63,887 nt of DNA, from IMG/VR virus record IMGVR_UViG_3300032287_001925, positions 1 to 63,887 of that record; one strand, written 5' to 3'. Under the pieces are notes generated by a model. It did no database searches, was not told where the DNA came from, and was given only the letters and a program-made list of their open reading frames with translations. The stretch comes from a virus. The translations under genes and the position numbers were made by a program. Below, piece after piece: positions 53,193-60,718 of the stretch; position 1 is the first letter of the stretch; every line of letters begins with the position of its first letter.

Positions 53193-53812
53193 CTACATAC
53201 AGTTTGTCAGATGATTTTTATAGCCAGTGGTCTCAAGACGGTGCTGCCCATATTAAAGGCTTCATCAATGATTTGCCTGATTGGCAAAAAATACTTGGCA
53301 TGCTAAACTCAGAAACAAGAATAAATACCTGGTCTGATATGGATGGAGAGCGTAAGTGGGAAGTAAAATACAAAAATATTTTAGCTGTTAAAAAAATTGA
53401 ATATGATCAAGACAACCAGCCTTTTGTTGAATCGGATGCCACATTCTTTTTTGCTTTATTTTTTCCTGAAAAAGAACTTCATGTCAAGCTTTCCGAATCC
53501 TTGCAGAATCAAATTATTGATATGAATAAAATACTAGATATAGATACAGATTATAATTCTGTAAAAATCTCTTTATCTCCTAAGCATGTTCCATATGAAT
53601 CTCACGTATGGCATACATGTATTATTCAGCTTCAGGGAATAAACAATTGGTCGTTAAGGGATAAAAGATCGCAGTTTGAAAAAGAGTATTTGCTAGAGCC
53701 AGGAGATTGCTTATTCTTTAAAGAAGGAGTTGAGCACCAGCTTTCCAATGATGAACCCAGATCTTCCTTGGTTGGAAGATTTACATTTAATGAAGGCGGT
53801 AATAAAAATTAA
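53189..53812 (+). CDS. Cupin/JmjC-like oxygenase candidate
   Basis: This 207-residue protein has a cupin-type barrel: HVPYESHVWHTCIIQLQG, NNWSLRDKRS, LEPGDCLFFKEGVEHQLSN. The His residues around the first strand and the late EGVEHQ with the preceding EPGD resemble iron-binding cupin/JmjC hydroxylases such as ROXA-like proteins. It is the seventh of eight possible hydroxylases in the window (the eighth is at 59504). The substrate is unknown; its place before terminase genes gives no clue. Confidence 0.6.
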   Translation: MTTYSLSDDFYSQWSQDGAAHIKGFINDLPDWQKILGMLNSETRINTWSDMDGERKWEVKYKNILAVKKIEYDQDNQPFVESDATFFFALFFPEKELHVKLSESLQNQIIDMNKILDIDTDYNSVKISLSPKHVPYESHVWHTCIIQLQGINNWSLRDKRSQFEKEYLLEPGDCLFFKEGVEHQLSNDEPRSSLVGRFTFNEGGNKN

Positions 53813-54149
53813 GCTAACCCCAATTTTTGAAGATTCAAAAGAGTTTAGATTTGATGATCTTTACATGCTTACAGTTGGAACTGAAGCAGGGCACGAAATT
53901 TTAAATACCTGCCTTGAAATTGCTCACATGCTAATTAAAAAGAATATTTCATATGGAAACTCTGCCCTAGATCCAGTTCGTATATTTTCAAAGGCGGGAC
54001 CAAAAGAACAGCTATATGTAAGAATCGATGATAAGCTAAATAGATTAATTAAGGGTGAAGAATACCCTGGAGATAATGATATTGATGACCTTATTGGTTA
54101 TCTTATATTATTAAAGGTTGCTAAGGAATTTGCTATTTCAGTCGACTAG
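53790..54149 (+). CDS. Nmad1-like (DUF1599) protein
   Basis: This 119-residue protein starts at ATG 53790 inside the preceding gene. The segment LIKKNISYGNSALDPVRIFS, then RIDDKLNRL and DIDDLIGYLILL, fits the Nmad1/DUF1599 family, whose name refers to association with nucleotide modification systems. No other base-modification gene is recognised nearby, so a role in phage DNA modification is possible but unproven. It follows the cupin and precedes terminase. Confidence 0.55.
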   Translation: MKAVIKIKLTPIFEDSKEFRFDDLYMLTVGTEAGHEILNTCLEIAHMLIKKNISYGNSALDPVRIFSKAGPKEQLYVRIDDKLNRLIKGEEYPGDNDIDDLIGYLILLKVAKEFAISVD

Positions 54150-54152
54150 AAG

Positions 54153-54158
54153 TATAAT
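54153..54158 (+). promoter_or_regulatory. -10 box TATAAT before the terminase genes
   Basis: TATAAT lies eight bases before the ATG at 54167, so a terminase transcript would begin almost at the start codon. No clear -35 is visible. Confidence 0.45.
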
Positions 54159-54166
54159 AAAGTCAT

Positions 54167-54703
54167 ATGGAAATTGAATTAGCTGATCACTTTGATCGCA
54201 TGAACAAAGTAGTTGAAGAACTACTTAGAGGAAACAACCCTACCCAAATTGCTACCCTAACAGGCCTTAAGAGGGCAGATGTTATTGGGTTGATAGATGA
54301 GTGGAAGAACGTCGTACACAACGACACATCAGCTCGTGAACGTGCTAAGGAGGCTATCTCTGGAGCAGACCAACATTATGCCATGCTTATTAAAGAAGCT
54401 TGGAAAACAGTTGAGGACGCAGATCAAGCTGGCCAGCTCAGCGTTAAATCTGGAGCGCTAAAACTAATTGCTGATATTGAAGGAAAAAGAATTGGCATGC
54501 TTCAAGAAGTTGGACTGCTTGATAACGCAGAACTTGCGGGGCAGATTGCAGAGTCAGAAAGAAAGCAAGAAGTAATAGTAAGAATTTTAAAAGAAGTAAC
54601 TGCGTCTTGCCCAAAGTGTAAGATGGAAGTTGCTAAGCGTTTGTCTCAAATTACTGGAATTGTTGAGCCTATAGAGATTATTGAGGAAGTAAGTGGAGTT
54701 TGA
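54167..54703 (+). CDS. Terminase small subunit-like protein
   Basis: This 178-residue helical protein has an HTH-like N-terminus (NPTQIATLTGLKRADVIGLID) that could bind the packaging site, a helical middle that could oligomerise, and a Cys pair near the C-terminus (CPKC). It directly precedes the large subunit with an 11-base overlap, the usual arrangement. The assignment is from order and domain layout. Confidence 0.62.
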   Translation: MEIELADHFDRMNKVVEELLRGNNPTQIATLTGLKRADVIGLIDEWKNVVHNDTSARERAKEAISGADQHYAMLIKEAWKTVEDADQAGQLSVKSGALKLIADIEGKRIGMLQEVGLLDNAELAGQIAESERKQEVIVRILKEVTASCPKCKMEVAKRLSQITGIVEPIEIIEEVSGV

Positions 54704-56483
54704 TTTTAATGATCTCATTGACATCCTCGATGGCGAAGAGTTTGATGAAAGACCAGTAGACCTTAGAACTTTTGTGACAGACAAAAAATACTTAGGGCTA
54801 CCAGACTTATCTGAACACCAGTACACGCTTATAGAAAAATCATCTCAGATATATAAAGAGTCAACTTTAATCAAGCTATTTGGTGAAGAAGAAGGATCTC
54901 TTAGATACAGGCAGACCTGCAACGAAGTTGTTGCACAGCTTGGTAAGGGAAGCGGTAAAGATTATTGCTCTACTATATCTGTGGCTTATATAGTTTATTT
55001 GCTATTATGCTTAAAAGACCCAGCGTCATATTACGGTAAGCCACCAGGTGATTCAATAGATATTATTAACATTGCTATTAACGCTCAGCAGGCGAACAAC
55101 GTTTTCTTTAAAGGATTTAAAAATAGAGTAACACACTCACCATGGTTTGCTGGCAGATACTTTGAGAAGGCATCTGAAATTAAATTTGATAAGAATGTAA
55201 CGGTATACTCTGGCCACTCAGAAAGAGAAGCATTTGAAGGTTATAACGTTCTTGTTGCGGTACTCGATGAAATCTCTGGCTTTGCTTTAGACAATACAAG
55301 CGGACATGATCAGGCAAAAACTGCTAGCGGAATATATGATATGTACAGGGCATCCGTAGACTCTCGTTTCCCAGATTATGGAAAAGTAATACTTCTTTCT
55401 TTCCCAAGATTTAAAAATGATTATATTCAACAAAGATATGATGAGATTATATCTGAAAAAGAAATTATTTCTAGGTCACACAAATTTAAATTAGATCCAG
55501 ATTTACCAGATCATACAGTCGGAAACGAGTTTGAAATATTCTGGGATGAAGACCATATAGTTTCCTACAAGTTTCCTAGAGTTTATGCTATTCGCAGGCC
55601 AACCTGGGAAGTAAATCCAACTAGAAGTATTGAGGATTTTAAGATTGCTTTCTACCGAGATGTTACAGACGCTCTGGGAAGATTTGCTTGCATGCCGCCA
55701 GAAGCAATAGATGCTTTCTTTAAATCACGTGAAAAAATTGAGATGGCGTTTAACGATTTATCATTAGCTGTAGATGGATTTGGAAGATTTGAAGAATGGT
55801 TTAACCCAAAAGATGACACAGAGTATTTTATACACGTTGACTTAGCTCAGAAGCATGACCACTGTGCCGTTTCTATGGCCCACATTGAAAAGTTTGTTAG
55901 CGTAAAGGTTACTGACACATACTCACAGCCAGCGCCAATTGTTAAGGTAGATGCCGTAATGTATTGGACTCCTACTTCAGATAAGTCTGTAGACTTTGGA
56001 GAGGTAAGAGATTACATATTATCTTTAAGATCAAGAGGTTTTAATATCAGGATATGTACATTTGACAGATGGAACTCTCATGATATGATGCAGCAGCTAA
56101 AACAGTATGGAATTAATACGGAGACCTTATCTGTAGCTAAAAAACATTATGATGACATGGCTATGGTTGTATTGGAAGAAAGGTTAAATGGACCCCATAT
56201 ACCATTGCTTGTTGATGAATTGCTAGAGCTAAGAATTATGAGAGATAAGGTAGACCACCCTAGAAAAGGTTCTAAGGACTTAGCTGACGCAGTTTGCGGG
56301 TCAATCTATAATGCAATTAGTTTAACTAGGGCGGCATTTGGAGATATAGAGGTTCATGATTATTCATCTGTTAAGAAACAGTATAGAGAATCTTTAGCAG
56401 CAGATGCACCTAATCTAATTAGAGCCCCTTCTCAAATGCCAAGAGATCTTTCTGATGCATTGAGTGGAATGGAAATAGTATGA
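54693..56483 (+). CDS. terL: Terminase large subunit
   Basis: This 596-residue protein powers DNA packaging. It starts at GTG 54693 behind GAGGAAG. Walker A-like QLGKGSGKDY and Walker B VLVAVLDEIS form the ATPase; the nuclease has IHVDLAQKHDHCAVSM, CTFDRWNSHDMM and the final D in SKDLADAVCG. Length is normal. It is far from the portal (47 kb away in this window), unlike classical terminase-portal order, so the genome has been rearranged or circularly permuted relative to the window edges. Confidence 0.9.
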   Translation: MEFDFNDLIDILDGEEFDERPVDLRTFVTDKKYLGLPDLSEHQYTLIEKSSQIYKESTLIKLFGEEEGSLRYRQTCNEVVAQLGKGSGKDYCSTISVAYIVYLLLCLKDPASYYGKPPGDSIDIINIAINAQQANNVFFKGFKNRVTHSPWFAGRYFEKASEIKFDKNVTVYSGHSEREAFEGYNVLVAVLDEISGFALDNTSGHDQAKTASGIYDMYRASVDSRFPDYGKVILLSFPRFKNDYIQQRYDEIISEKEIISRSHKFKLDPDLPDHTVGNEFEIFWDEDHIVSYKFPRVYAIRRPTWEVNPTRSIEDFKIAFYRDVTDALGRFACMPPEAIDAFFKSREKIEMAFNDLSLAVDGFGRFEEWFNPKDDTEYFIHVDLAQKHDHCAVSMAHIEKFVSVKVTDTYSQPAPIVKVDAVMYWTPTSDKSVDFGEVRDYILSLRSRGFNIRICTFDRWNSHDMMQQLKQYGINTETLSVAKKHYDDMAMVVLEERLNGPHIPLLVDELLELRIMRDKVDHPRKGSKDLADAVCGSIYNAISLTRAAFGDIEVHDYSSVKKQYRESLAADAPNLIRAPSQMPRDLSDALSGMEIV

Positions 56484-56728
56484 GTATATATCAAGAAAAA
56501 GCTAAGGAGTGTAAGTGCTGCAGCAAGCATGTTCCACTTCCTACAAGATTAAAGGAATACAATGGAATTTTAATCTGCCCCACCACATTTGATAACATTC
56601 ATGAGTATAGAAGAGTGTGGTCTGACATTGGGCATAGGCCTCCAGGAAGCATTAGAAAGCATTTTTCAGAGTATGTTCAGCAGATAGTTGAGCAATCTAT
56701 TGACAAAACTGATAGTAAAATAATATAA
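56480..56728 (+). CDS. Small Cys-rich hypothetical protein (82 aa)
   Basis: This 82-residue protein begins CKCCSKHVPLPTRLKEYNG followed by CP, a zinc-knuckle-like pattern (C-x2-C...C). The rest is helical. It overlaps the terminase stop by four bases. It could be an HNH-type remnant or a packaging accessory, but no HNH motif is visible. Confidence 0.6.
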   Translation: MSIYQEKAKECKCCSKHVPLPTRLKEYNGILICPTTFDNIHEYRRVWSDIGHRPPGSIRKHFSEYVQQIVEQSIDKTDSKII

Positions 56729-56737
56729 TTCAACTAG

Positions 56738-56811
56738 GCAACAGTAGCTTAGTTGGTTAAAGCCCCGAACTCATAATTCGGTAATCGTAGGTTCAAGTCC
56801 TACCTGTTGCA
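56738..56811 (+). tRNA. tRNA-Met (anticodon CAT)
   Basis: A complete cloverleaf is seen: acceptor GCAACAG/CTGTTGC, D stem GCTT/AAGC, anticodon stem CCGAA/TTCGG with loop CTCATAA, and T stem GTAGG/CCTAC. Anticodon CAT fits elongator Met or, after lysidine modification, Ile(AUA). The intact G1-C72 pair argues against initiator Met. No CCA is encoded. Confidence 0.9.
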
Positions 56812-56823
56812 CAAGGGGGTAAA

Positions 56824-57153
56824 ATGTTTGAAGATTATGATGAAGAAGAGATAATGTTAAAAATTCAACATTATCTAGATATTGGTGCAATAAGAGTTGC
56901 GGGCTTTACAAAAGATGGAGAAGCTATCTTTGAATTAAATGAAGACGTTACCCCACTGCTTGCTCCAGATTTATGGCAGGCTCATGAAGACTACATAGAG
57001 TCTGAATTAATAGATTTAGTTAATAATGATTTGATGCAGGTTGAGTATGATGAGGATCTGAATGCTACTTATCACTTTACTAGAGAAGGATTTGATATTG
57101 CTAAAAGAAAAGGAATTATTCCTTTAGAAGATATTGAAGACTTTGATTTTTAG
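56824..57153 (+). CDS. Acidic hypothetical protein between tRNAs
   Basis: This 109-residue, very acidic protein (about one-third Asp/Glu) has a winged-helix-like centre (YIESELIDLVNNDLMQVEYDEDLNATYHFTREGFDIAKRKG). It lies between tRNA-Met and tRNA-Arg and starts 12 bases after the first tRNA. It could be a DNA mimic or a small regulator; both are guesses from composition. Confidence 0.6.
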   Translation: MFEDYDEEEIMLKIQHYLDIGAIRVAGFTKDGEAIFELNEDVTPLLAPDLWQAHEDYIESELIDLVNNDLMQVEYDEDLNATYHFTREGFDIAKRKGIIPLEDIEDFDF

Positions 57154-57170
57154 TAATATTATTTAGCTAT

Positions 57171-57242
57171 ACCTCTGTAGCTCAGAGGAAGAGCAACAGA
57201 CTTCTAATCTGTTGGCCGCTGGTTCGAATCCAGCCAGGGGTG
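57171..57242 (+). tRNA. tRNA-Arg (anticodon TCT)
   Basis: Cloverleaf: acceptor ACCTCTG/CAGGGGT, D stem GCTC/GAGC, anticodon stem ACAGA/TCTGT with loop CTTCTAA, T stem GCTGG/CCAGC, discriminator G. It reads AGA (and AGG), the Arg codon used by most genes in this window. Confidence 0.92.
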
Positions 57243-57248
57243 CAAAAC

Positions 57249-57321
57249 GTTCCTATAGCTCAGTTGGTAGAGCAGCAGACTTTTAATCTGCGGGTCGATG
57301 GTTCGAAACCATCTGGGGACA
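57249..57321 (+). tRNA. tRNA-Lys (anticodon TTT)
   Basis: Cloverleaf: acceptor GTTCCTA/TGGGGAC, D stem GCTC/GAGC, anticodon loop CTTTTAA, T stem GATGG/CCATC, discriminator A. It reads AAA/AAG, very frequent codons here. It lies seven bases after tRNA-Arg, so the two are likely co-transcribed. Confidence 0.92.
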
Positions 57322-57358
57322 CAAGGGGATAAATATCCAACTTATATAAGGAGAATAA

Positions 57359-57895
57359 ATGAAAACTGTAGGAGATAAGATCGGTAACTTTGCCGTTACT
57401 GGAGTTAAGCCTGGGGCATTGTCTTACGATGATTCCTCATTTGAAGTAATCACACAAGATTCTTTTCCAGGCAAATGGAAAATTATTGCGTTCTATCCAA
57501 AAGACTTTACATTTGTATGCCCAACTGAAATTGTTGCTTACGATGCATTAGTCAATGATTTTAATGATAGAGATACCGTATTGCTAACAGGATCTGTTGA
57601 TAACGAATTCTGTAAAATTGCATGGCGTAATGCCCATGAAGATCTAAAGAAGACAAACTCATGGTCATTTGCTGATACAGCACATACATTAGCAAACGAT
57701 CTAGGAGTTCACCACTCTTCTGGAGTTACATACCGTGCAACATTTATTATCGATCCAGATAATGTTATTCAGCATGTTACATGTAATAACCTTGATGTGG
57801 GGCGTAATGCAGAAGAAGCACTTCGTGTTTTGGATGCATTACAGACTGGCGAGCTATGTGCTTGCAACAGACCACTTGGTGGAGAGACTCTATAA
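57359..57895 (+). CDS. ahpC: Peroxiredoxin AhpC (2-Cys, actinobacterial type)
   Basis: This 178-residue peroxiredoxin reduces hydrogen peroxide, alkyl hydroperoxides and peroxynitrite. The peroxidatic Cys is C54 in FTFVCPTE; resolving Cys are C167/C169 in ELCACNRP, matching the two-Cys C-terminus of mycobacterial AhpC. The blocks YRATFIIDPDNVIQHV and LRVLDALQTGELC are strikingly like actinobacterial AhpC. A good AAGGAG site follows the tRNA cluster. It is co-translated with ahpD through a TAATG junction, exactly the partner it would need in actinobacteria. Confidence 0.92.
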   Translation: MKTVGDKIGNFAVTGVKPGALSYDDSSFEVITQDSFPGKWKIIAFYPKDFTFVCPTEIVAYDALVNDFNDRDTVLLTGSVDNEFCKIAWRNAHEDLKKTNSWSFADTAHTLANDLGVHHSSGVTYRATFIIDPDNVIQHVTCNNLDVGRNAEEALRVLDALQTGELCACNRPLGGETL

Positions 57896-58407
57896 TGACA
57901 TGGGTAGAACAGCTTAAAGAATCAATTCCAGATTATGCAAAAGATATAAAATTAAATCTGGACGCTGTTATTAATAGGTCAACTATTGATCCTGATGATG
58001 CAACGTATATTGCAATTGCAGCAGCTTTTGCCACAGGAAATGCAAAGCTACTTTCATTTATTGTTGCGAGTGCAACAAATGAAGTTGAAAAAAATGCTGC
58101 TCTTTCTGCTGGTTCTATCATGGCTCAAAATAATGTCTGGTATCCGTATATTGAGATGGCAGATGATGCCAACCTTAAGGGATTGCCAGCACAGTTAAGA
58201 ATGAATGCTATAACATCACATGGGGGTACAACTAAAGGAAAGTTCGAAGCTTACTCTTTGGCCTCATCTATCATAGGCAAATGTCATTTTTGCGTTAAAG
58301 CACATTATGAAACACTAAAGCAAGAAGGGTATAGCGTTGAGCAATTGCGTGATATCGGAAGAATTGCAGCAACAATTAATGCACTTTCAAAAATACTTAG
58401 CGCATAA
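57895..58407 (+). CDS. ahpD: AhpD-like alkylhydroperoxidase (reductase partner of AhpC)
   Basis: This 170-residue protein belongs to the AhpD/carboxymuconolactone decarboxylase fold. Active-site E118, C130, C133 and H137 fall at the same residue numbers as in Mycobacterium tuberculosis AhpD, within GKCHFCVKAH; the His that lies between the Cys pair is at 131 rather than 132. AhpD passes electrons from lipoamide-linked dehydrogenase systems to AhpC. It starts at the ATG overlapping the ahpC stop; an in-frame upstream ATG at 57856 lies inside ahpC and is unlikely. Confidence 0.88.
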   Translation: MTWVEQLKESIPDYAKDIKLNLDAVINRSTIDPDDATYIAIAAAFATGNAKLLSFIVASATNEVEKNAALSAGSIMAQNNVWYPYIEMADDANLKGLPAQLRMNAITSHGGTTKGKFEAYSLASSIIGKCHFCVKAHYETLKQEGYSVEQLRDIGRIAATINALSKILSA

Positions 58408-58416
58408 AATAAATCC

Positions 58417-58437
58417 TGAGCATGATTTAAAACTGCT
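58417..58437 (+). other. Inverted repeat GAGCA...TGCTC between ahpD and the guaB-like gene
   Basis: A 5-bp inverted repeat with an 11-base loop fills most of this short gap. It is too weak for a confident terminator. Confidence 0.25.
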
Positions 58438-58454
58438 CATAACACGGGGGAACT

Positions 58455-59507
58455 ATGAAAAAAGATACAAATACTAGATCGATATGCTTTGATGACATAC
58501 TACTTGTCCCTAAAAAGTCTAATATAGTTACAAGAGGTAACATAAAGATAGACACTGTAGTCGGTAACCCAATTAGACCAGAAGCTTTTATTCATTTAAG
58601 ATCTCCTTTAATCATGGCTCCTATGGATTTTATTACAAGCAACGCCATGATAGAAAAGGTTGTATCTTTTGGAGGCATGGCTATACTTCCAAGATACGCT
58701 AATTTTGATGAAAGAATAAATAGATTAAATACAATACCTTTAAGCGTAGATAAGAAGTTGCTTGGCTTTGCCATATCTATTGAAGAATCAAGAGATGAAA
58801 GATGTATTAAAACTTTAAGGGATCTGGGTATAACAGTATTTCTTTTAGAGGTTGCTCTAGGACATTTAAAAATTGTAGTTGATGCAGTAAGAGATCTTAG
58901 GCTGTTGGTAGATTCTAGTGTTCACATTATGGTTGGAAATGTTTCTTCATACGAAGCGTACCAAGACTTAATGGATGCTGGCGCTGATTCCGTTAGAGTT
59001 GGAATTGGTGGAGGAGCAGCGTGTACAACTAGAGTTGTCACAGGGTTCGGGGTACCAGTTTTATCATCAGTTATGGATGTGTATGAAAACATTAATAACT
59101 TTGAGGTAAACGGAATAATATCAGACGGTGGAATTAAGAATAACGGAGATGTTGCAAAAGCTTTGGCAGCTGGAGCTTCTGCAGTAATGATGGGATCTTT
59201 CTTTTCTGGACACGATGAATGCGATACTGACAAAGACGGTAAACATGTATTTAGAGGTTCTGCTTCAATAGAAGTTCAAAGAGACAATAATCCAGACCTA
59301 GTTAAAGATTTAAAAAATGTATACGTTGAAGGAGTATCAGGCTTTGTTAGCCCTAAAGGCCCAGTAGAGTATTCTTTGAATATGCTTTTAAATAACGTAA
59401 AGAGCGCCTTGTCTTACTCTGGATCAGAAAACCTATTAGACTTTAGACAAAATGCTACCTACATTGAGGTTTCATCAATGTCTAACTTAGAGTCTGGTCA
59501 TAGATGA
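58455..59507 (+). CDS. guaB: IMP dehydrogenase/GMP reductase family protein
   Basis: This 350-residue TIM-barrel protein belongs to the IMPDH/GMPR family that interconverts IMP, XMP and GMP. Recognisable are CFDDILLVPKKS near the start, PLIMAPMDFITS, the phosphate-binding ISDGGIKNNGDVAKALAAGA and MMGSFFSG. The catalytic loop is GIGGGAACTTR, with the Cys-Thr-Thr-Arg preserved but GPGS-x-C replaced by GGGAAC. The CBS regulatory pair is absent, as in GMP reductases and short IMPDHs. It could increase guanine nucleotides during infection. Confidence 0.85.
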   Translation: MKKDTNTRSICFDDILLVPKKSNIVTRGNIKIDTVVGNPIRPEAFIHLRSPLIMAPMDFITSNAMIEKVVSFGGMAILPRYANFDERINRLNTIPLSVDKKLLGFAISIEESRDERCIKTLRDLGITVFLLEVALGHLKIVVDAVRDLRLLVDSSVHIMVGNVSSYEAYQDLMDAGADSVRVGIGGGAACTTRVVTGFGVPVLSSVMDVYENINNFEVNGIISDGGIKNNGDVAKALAAGASAVMMGSFFSGHDECDTDKDGKHVFRGSASIEVQRDNNPDLVKDLKNVYVEGVSGFVSPKGPVEYSLNMLLNNVKSALSYSGSENLLDFRQNATYIEVSSMSNLESGHR

Positions 59508-60064
59508 TTAGCAAAATAGATGAGCCATTTAACTATAAGTTTCACGGGAAGTTCGACGTATCAAAAATATCAGATCACATATTGCAATATTCCGATGAGT
59601 GGTTTGTAGACAAAGAAAGACAAATGTCATACGAAGTGCATAAAGAAACCAACTCTATATTTATTTATGACCATACAACTAACTGGTTCCTCGGCAATAA
59701 ATATGCTTTAAAAATAAATGATAGTCAGTCAGTTATGATTGATCTTGTTTCTCCAATTGTTAAAAGTCTTGAGTTAATTCATGATGGTAGGGTTGGCAAA
59801 TGTCTTTTTATTAAGCTTCCTGGAAATAAAAATGTTGGAGAGCATACGGATAAAATGGACTACTTGGGGGCAGTTAGAAGGCACCACATTCCAATAACAA
59901 CAAATGAAGATGTACTTTTCTTTGTTAATAAAGAAAGCAAAAACATGAAGGTGGGAGAATGTTGGGAAATAAATAACAGCCTCCTGCATAGCGTAGAAAA
60001 CAATGGAAGCACAGAGCGAATTCATCTTTTGCTAGATATATTGCCTAACAAGTTTATTAAATGA
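59504..60064 (+). CDS. Aspartyl/asparaginyl beta-hydroxylase-like oxygenase
   Basis: This 186-residue protein resembles the Asp/Asn (and Arg) beta-hydroxylase family: GKCLFIKLPGNKNVGEHTDK with the iron-binding H-x-D, RRHHIPITTNEDV, VGECWEINNSLLHSVEN with the second His, and an Arg in ERIH that would bind 2-oxoglutarate. It overlaps guaB by four bases and is overlapped by a sulfotransferase gene by four. Hydroxylation followed by sulfation of the same target is an attractive but untested idea. Confidence 0.78.
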   Translation: MISKIDEPFNYKFHGKFDVSKISDHILQYSDEWFVDKERQMSYEVHKETNSIFIYDHTTNWFLGNKYALKINDSQSVMIDLVSPIVKSLELIHDGRVGKCLFIKLPGNKNVGEHTDKMDYLGAVRRHHIPITTNEDVLFFVNKESKNMKVGECWEINNSLLHSVENNGSTERIHLLLDILPNKFIK

Positions 60065-60699
60065 TCTATTCAGCAAAGCATAACTTTTTGCTATTAAAAA
60101 ATTATAAAGTTGGTAGCACATCCCTAGAGGTTGAGCTATCACAAGTTTTAGATGATTCTGCAATTGTTACACCAATTTATCCAGAAAATTTATTGCATAA
60201 GCCAAGGAACTTTAATAACTTTCATAATCATATCACTTACATTGAGCTTGAGGGTCTGTTGGGCAAGGAGGTTCTTGATAAAGCGGAGTCCGTTGTTTTT
60301 GTAAGAAACCCATTCGATGTAGTTTTATCTCATATGTATATGTCATTTTCTTGGAGCGGTATAGATAGTCCATCTGAATCAGATGTAGATAAATACTTTA
60401 GTAATAAGACTATACTAAATAAGATTACTAGCCACAAGTCAAGAAATATATATACAAAAGATGGCATGGTGATGGCAAAAAATGTATATAAGTATGAGAA
60501 TGGCCTAGATCAAATTAACAAGACGTTAAATAATGTAGGCATAGACTCAATAGTAATTAATGCCAAAGAAAAAATGTACAAGCCTAAAGACATTAAGCCT
60601 GCAGATATTTTTGAACCAAGACATATTGAAGAAATATACGAAGACTGGTCTTGGGAAATAAATAAGTTTGACTATGCTCCCAGCCCTATGGTACTATAG
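60061..60699 (+). CDS. Sulfotransferase family protein
   Basis: This 212-residue protein carries the PAPS-binding elements of sulfotransferases: the 5'-phosphosulfate loop NYKVGSTSLE at residues 14-23 and the 3'-phosphate block VVFVRNPFDVVLSHMY at about 77-92. It would transfer sulfate from PAPS to a hydroxyl or amine of a sugar or peptide. The APS kinase-containing protein immediately downstream would supply PAPS. It has no signal peptide or membrane helix, so the acceptor should be intracellular, for instance a virion protein before assembly. Confidence 0.8.
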   Translation: MIYSAKHNFLLLKNYKVGSTSLEVELSQVLDDSAIVTPIYPENLLHKPRNFNNFHNHITYIELEGLLGKEVLDKAESVVFVRNPFDVVLSHMYMSFSWSGIDSPSESDVDKYFSNKTILNKITSHKSRNIYTKDGMVMAKNVYKYENGLDQINKTLNNVGIDSIVINAKEKMYKPKDIKPADIFEPRHIEEIYEDWSWEINKFDYAPSPMVL

Positions 60700-60718
60700 T
60701 TTATTGGAAAGGAATCCT

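Noticed and set aside
56738-56811. Initiator tRNA-fMet
   Set aside because: The first acceptor pair is a normal G-C, whereas bacterial initiators usually have a mismatch at 1-72; elongator Met or Ile(CAU) is more likely.
57856-57894. Earlier start for ahpD inside ahpC
   Set aside because: It would add a 13-residue stub out of keeping with AhpD length; with the ATG at 57895 the active-site residues take the family's usual numbers.
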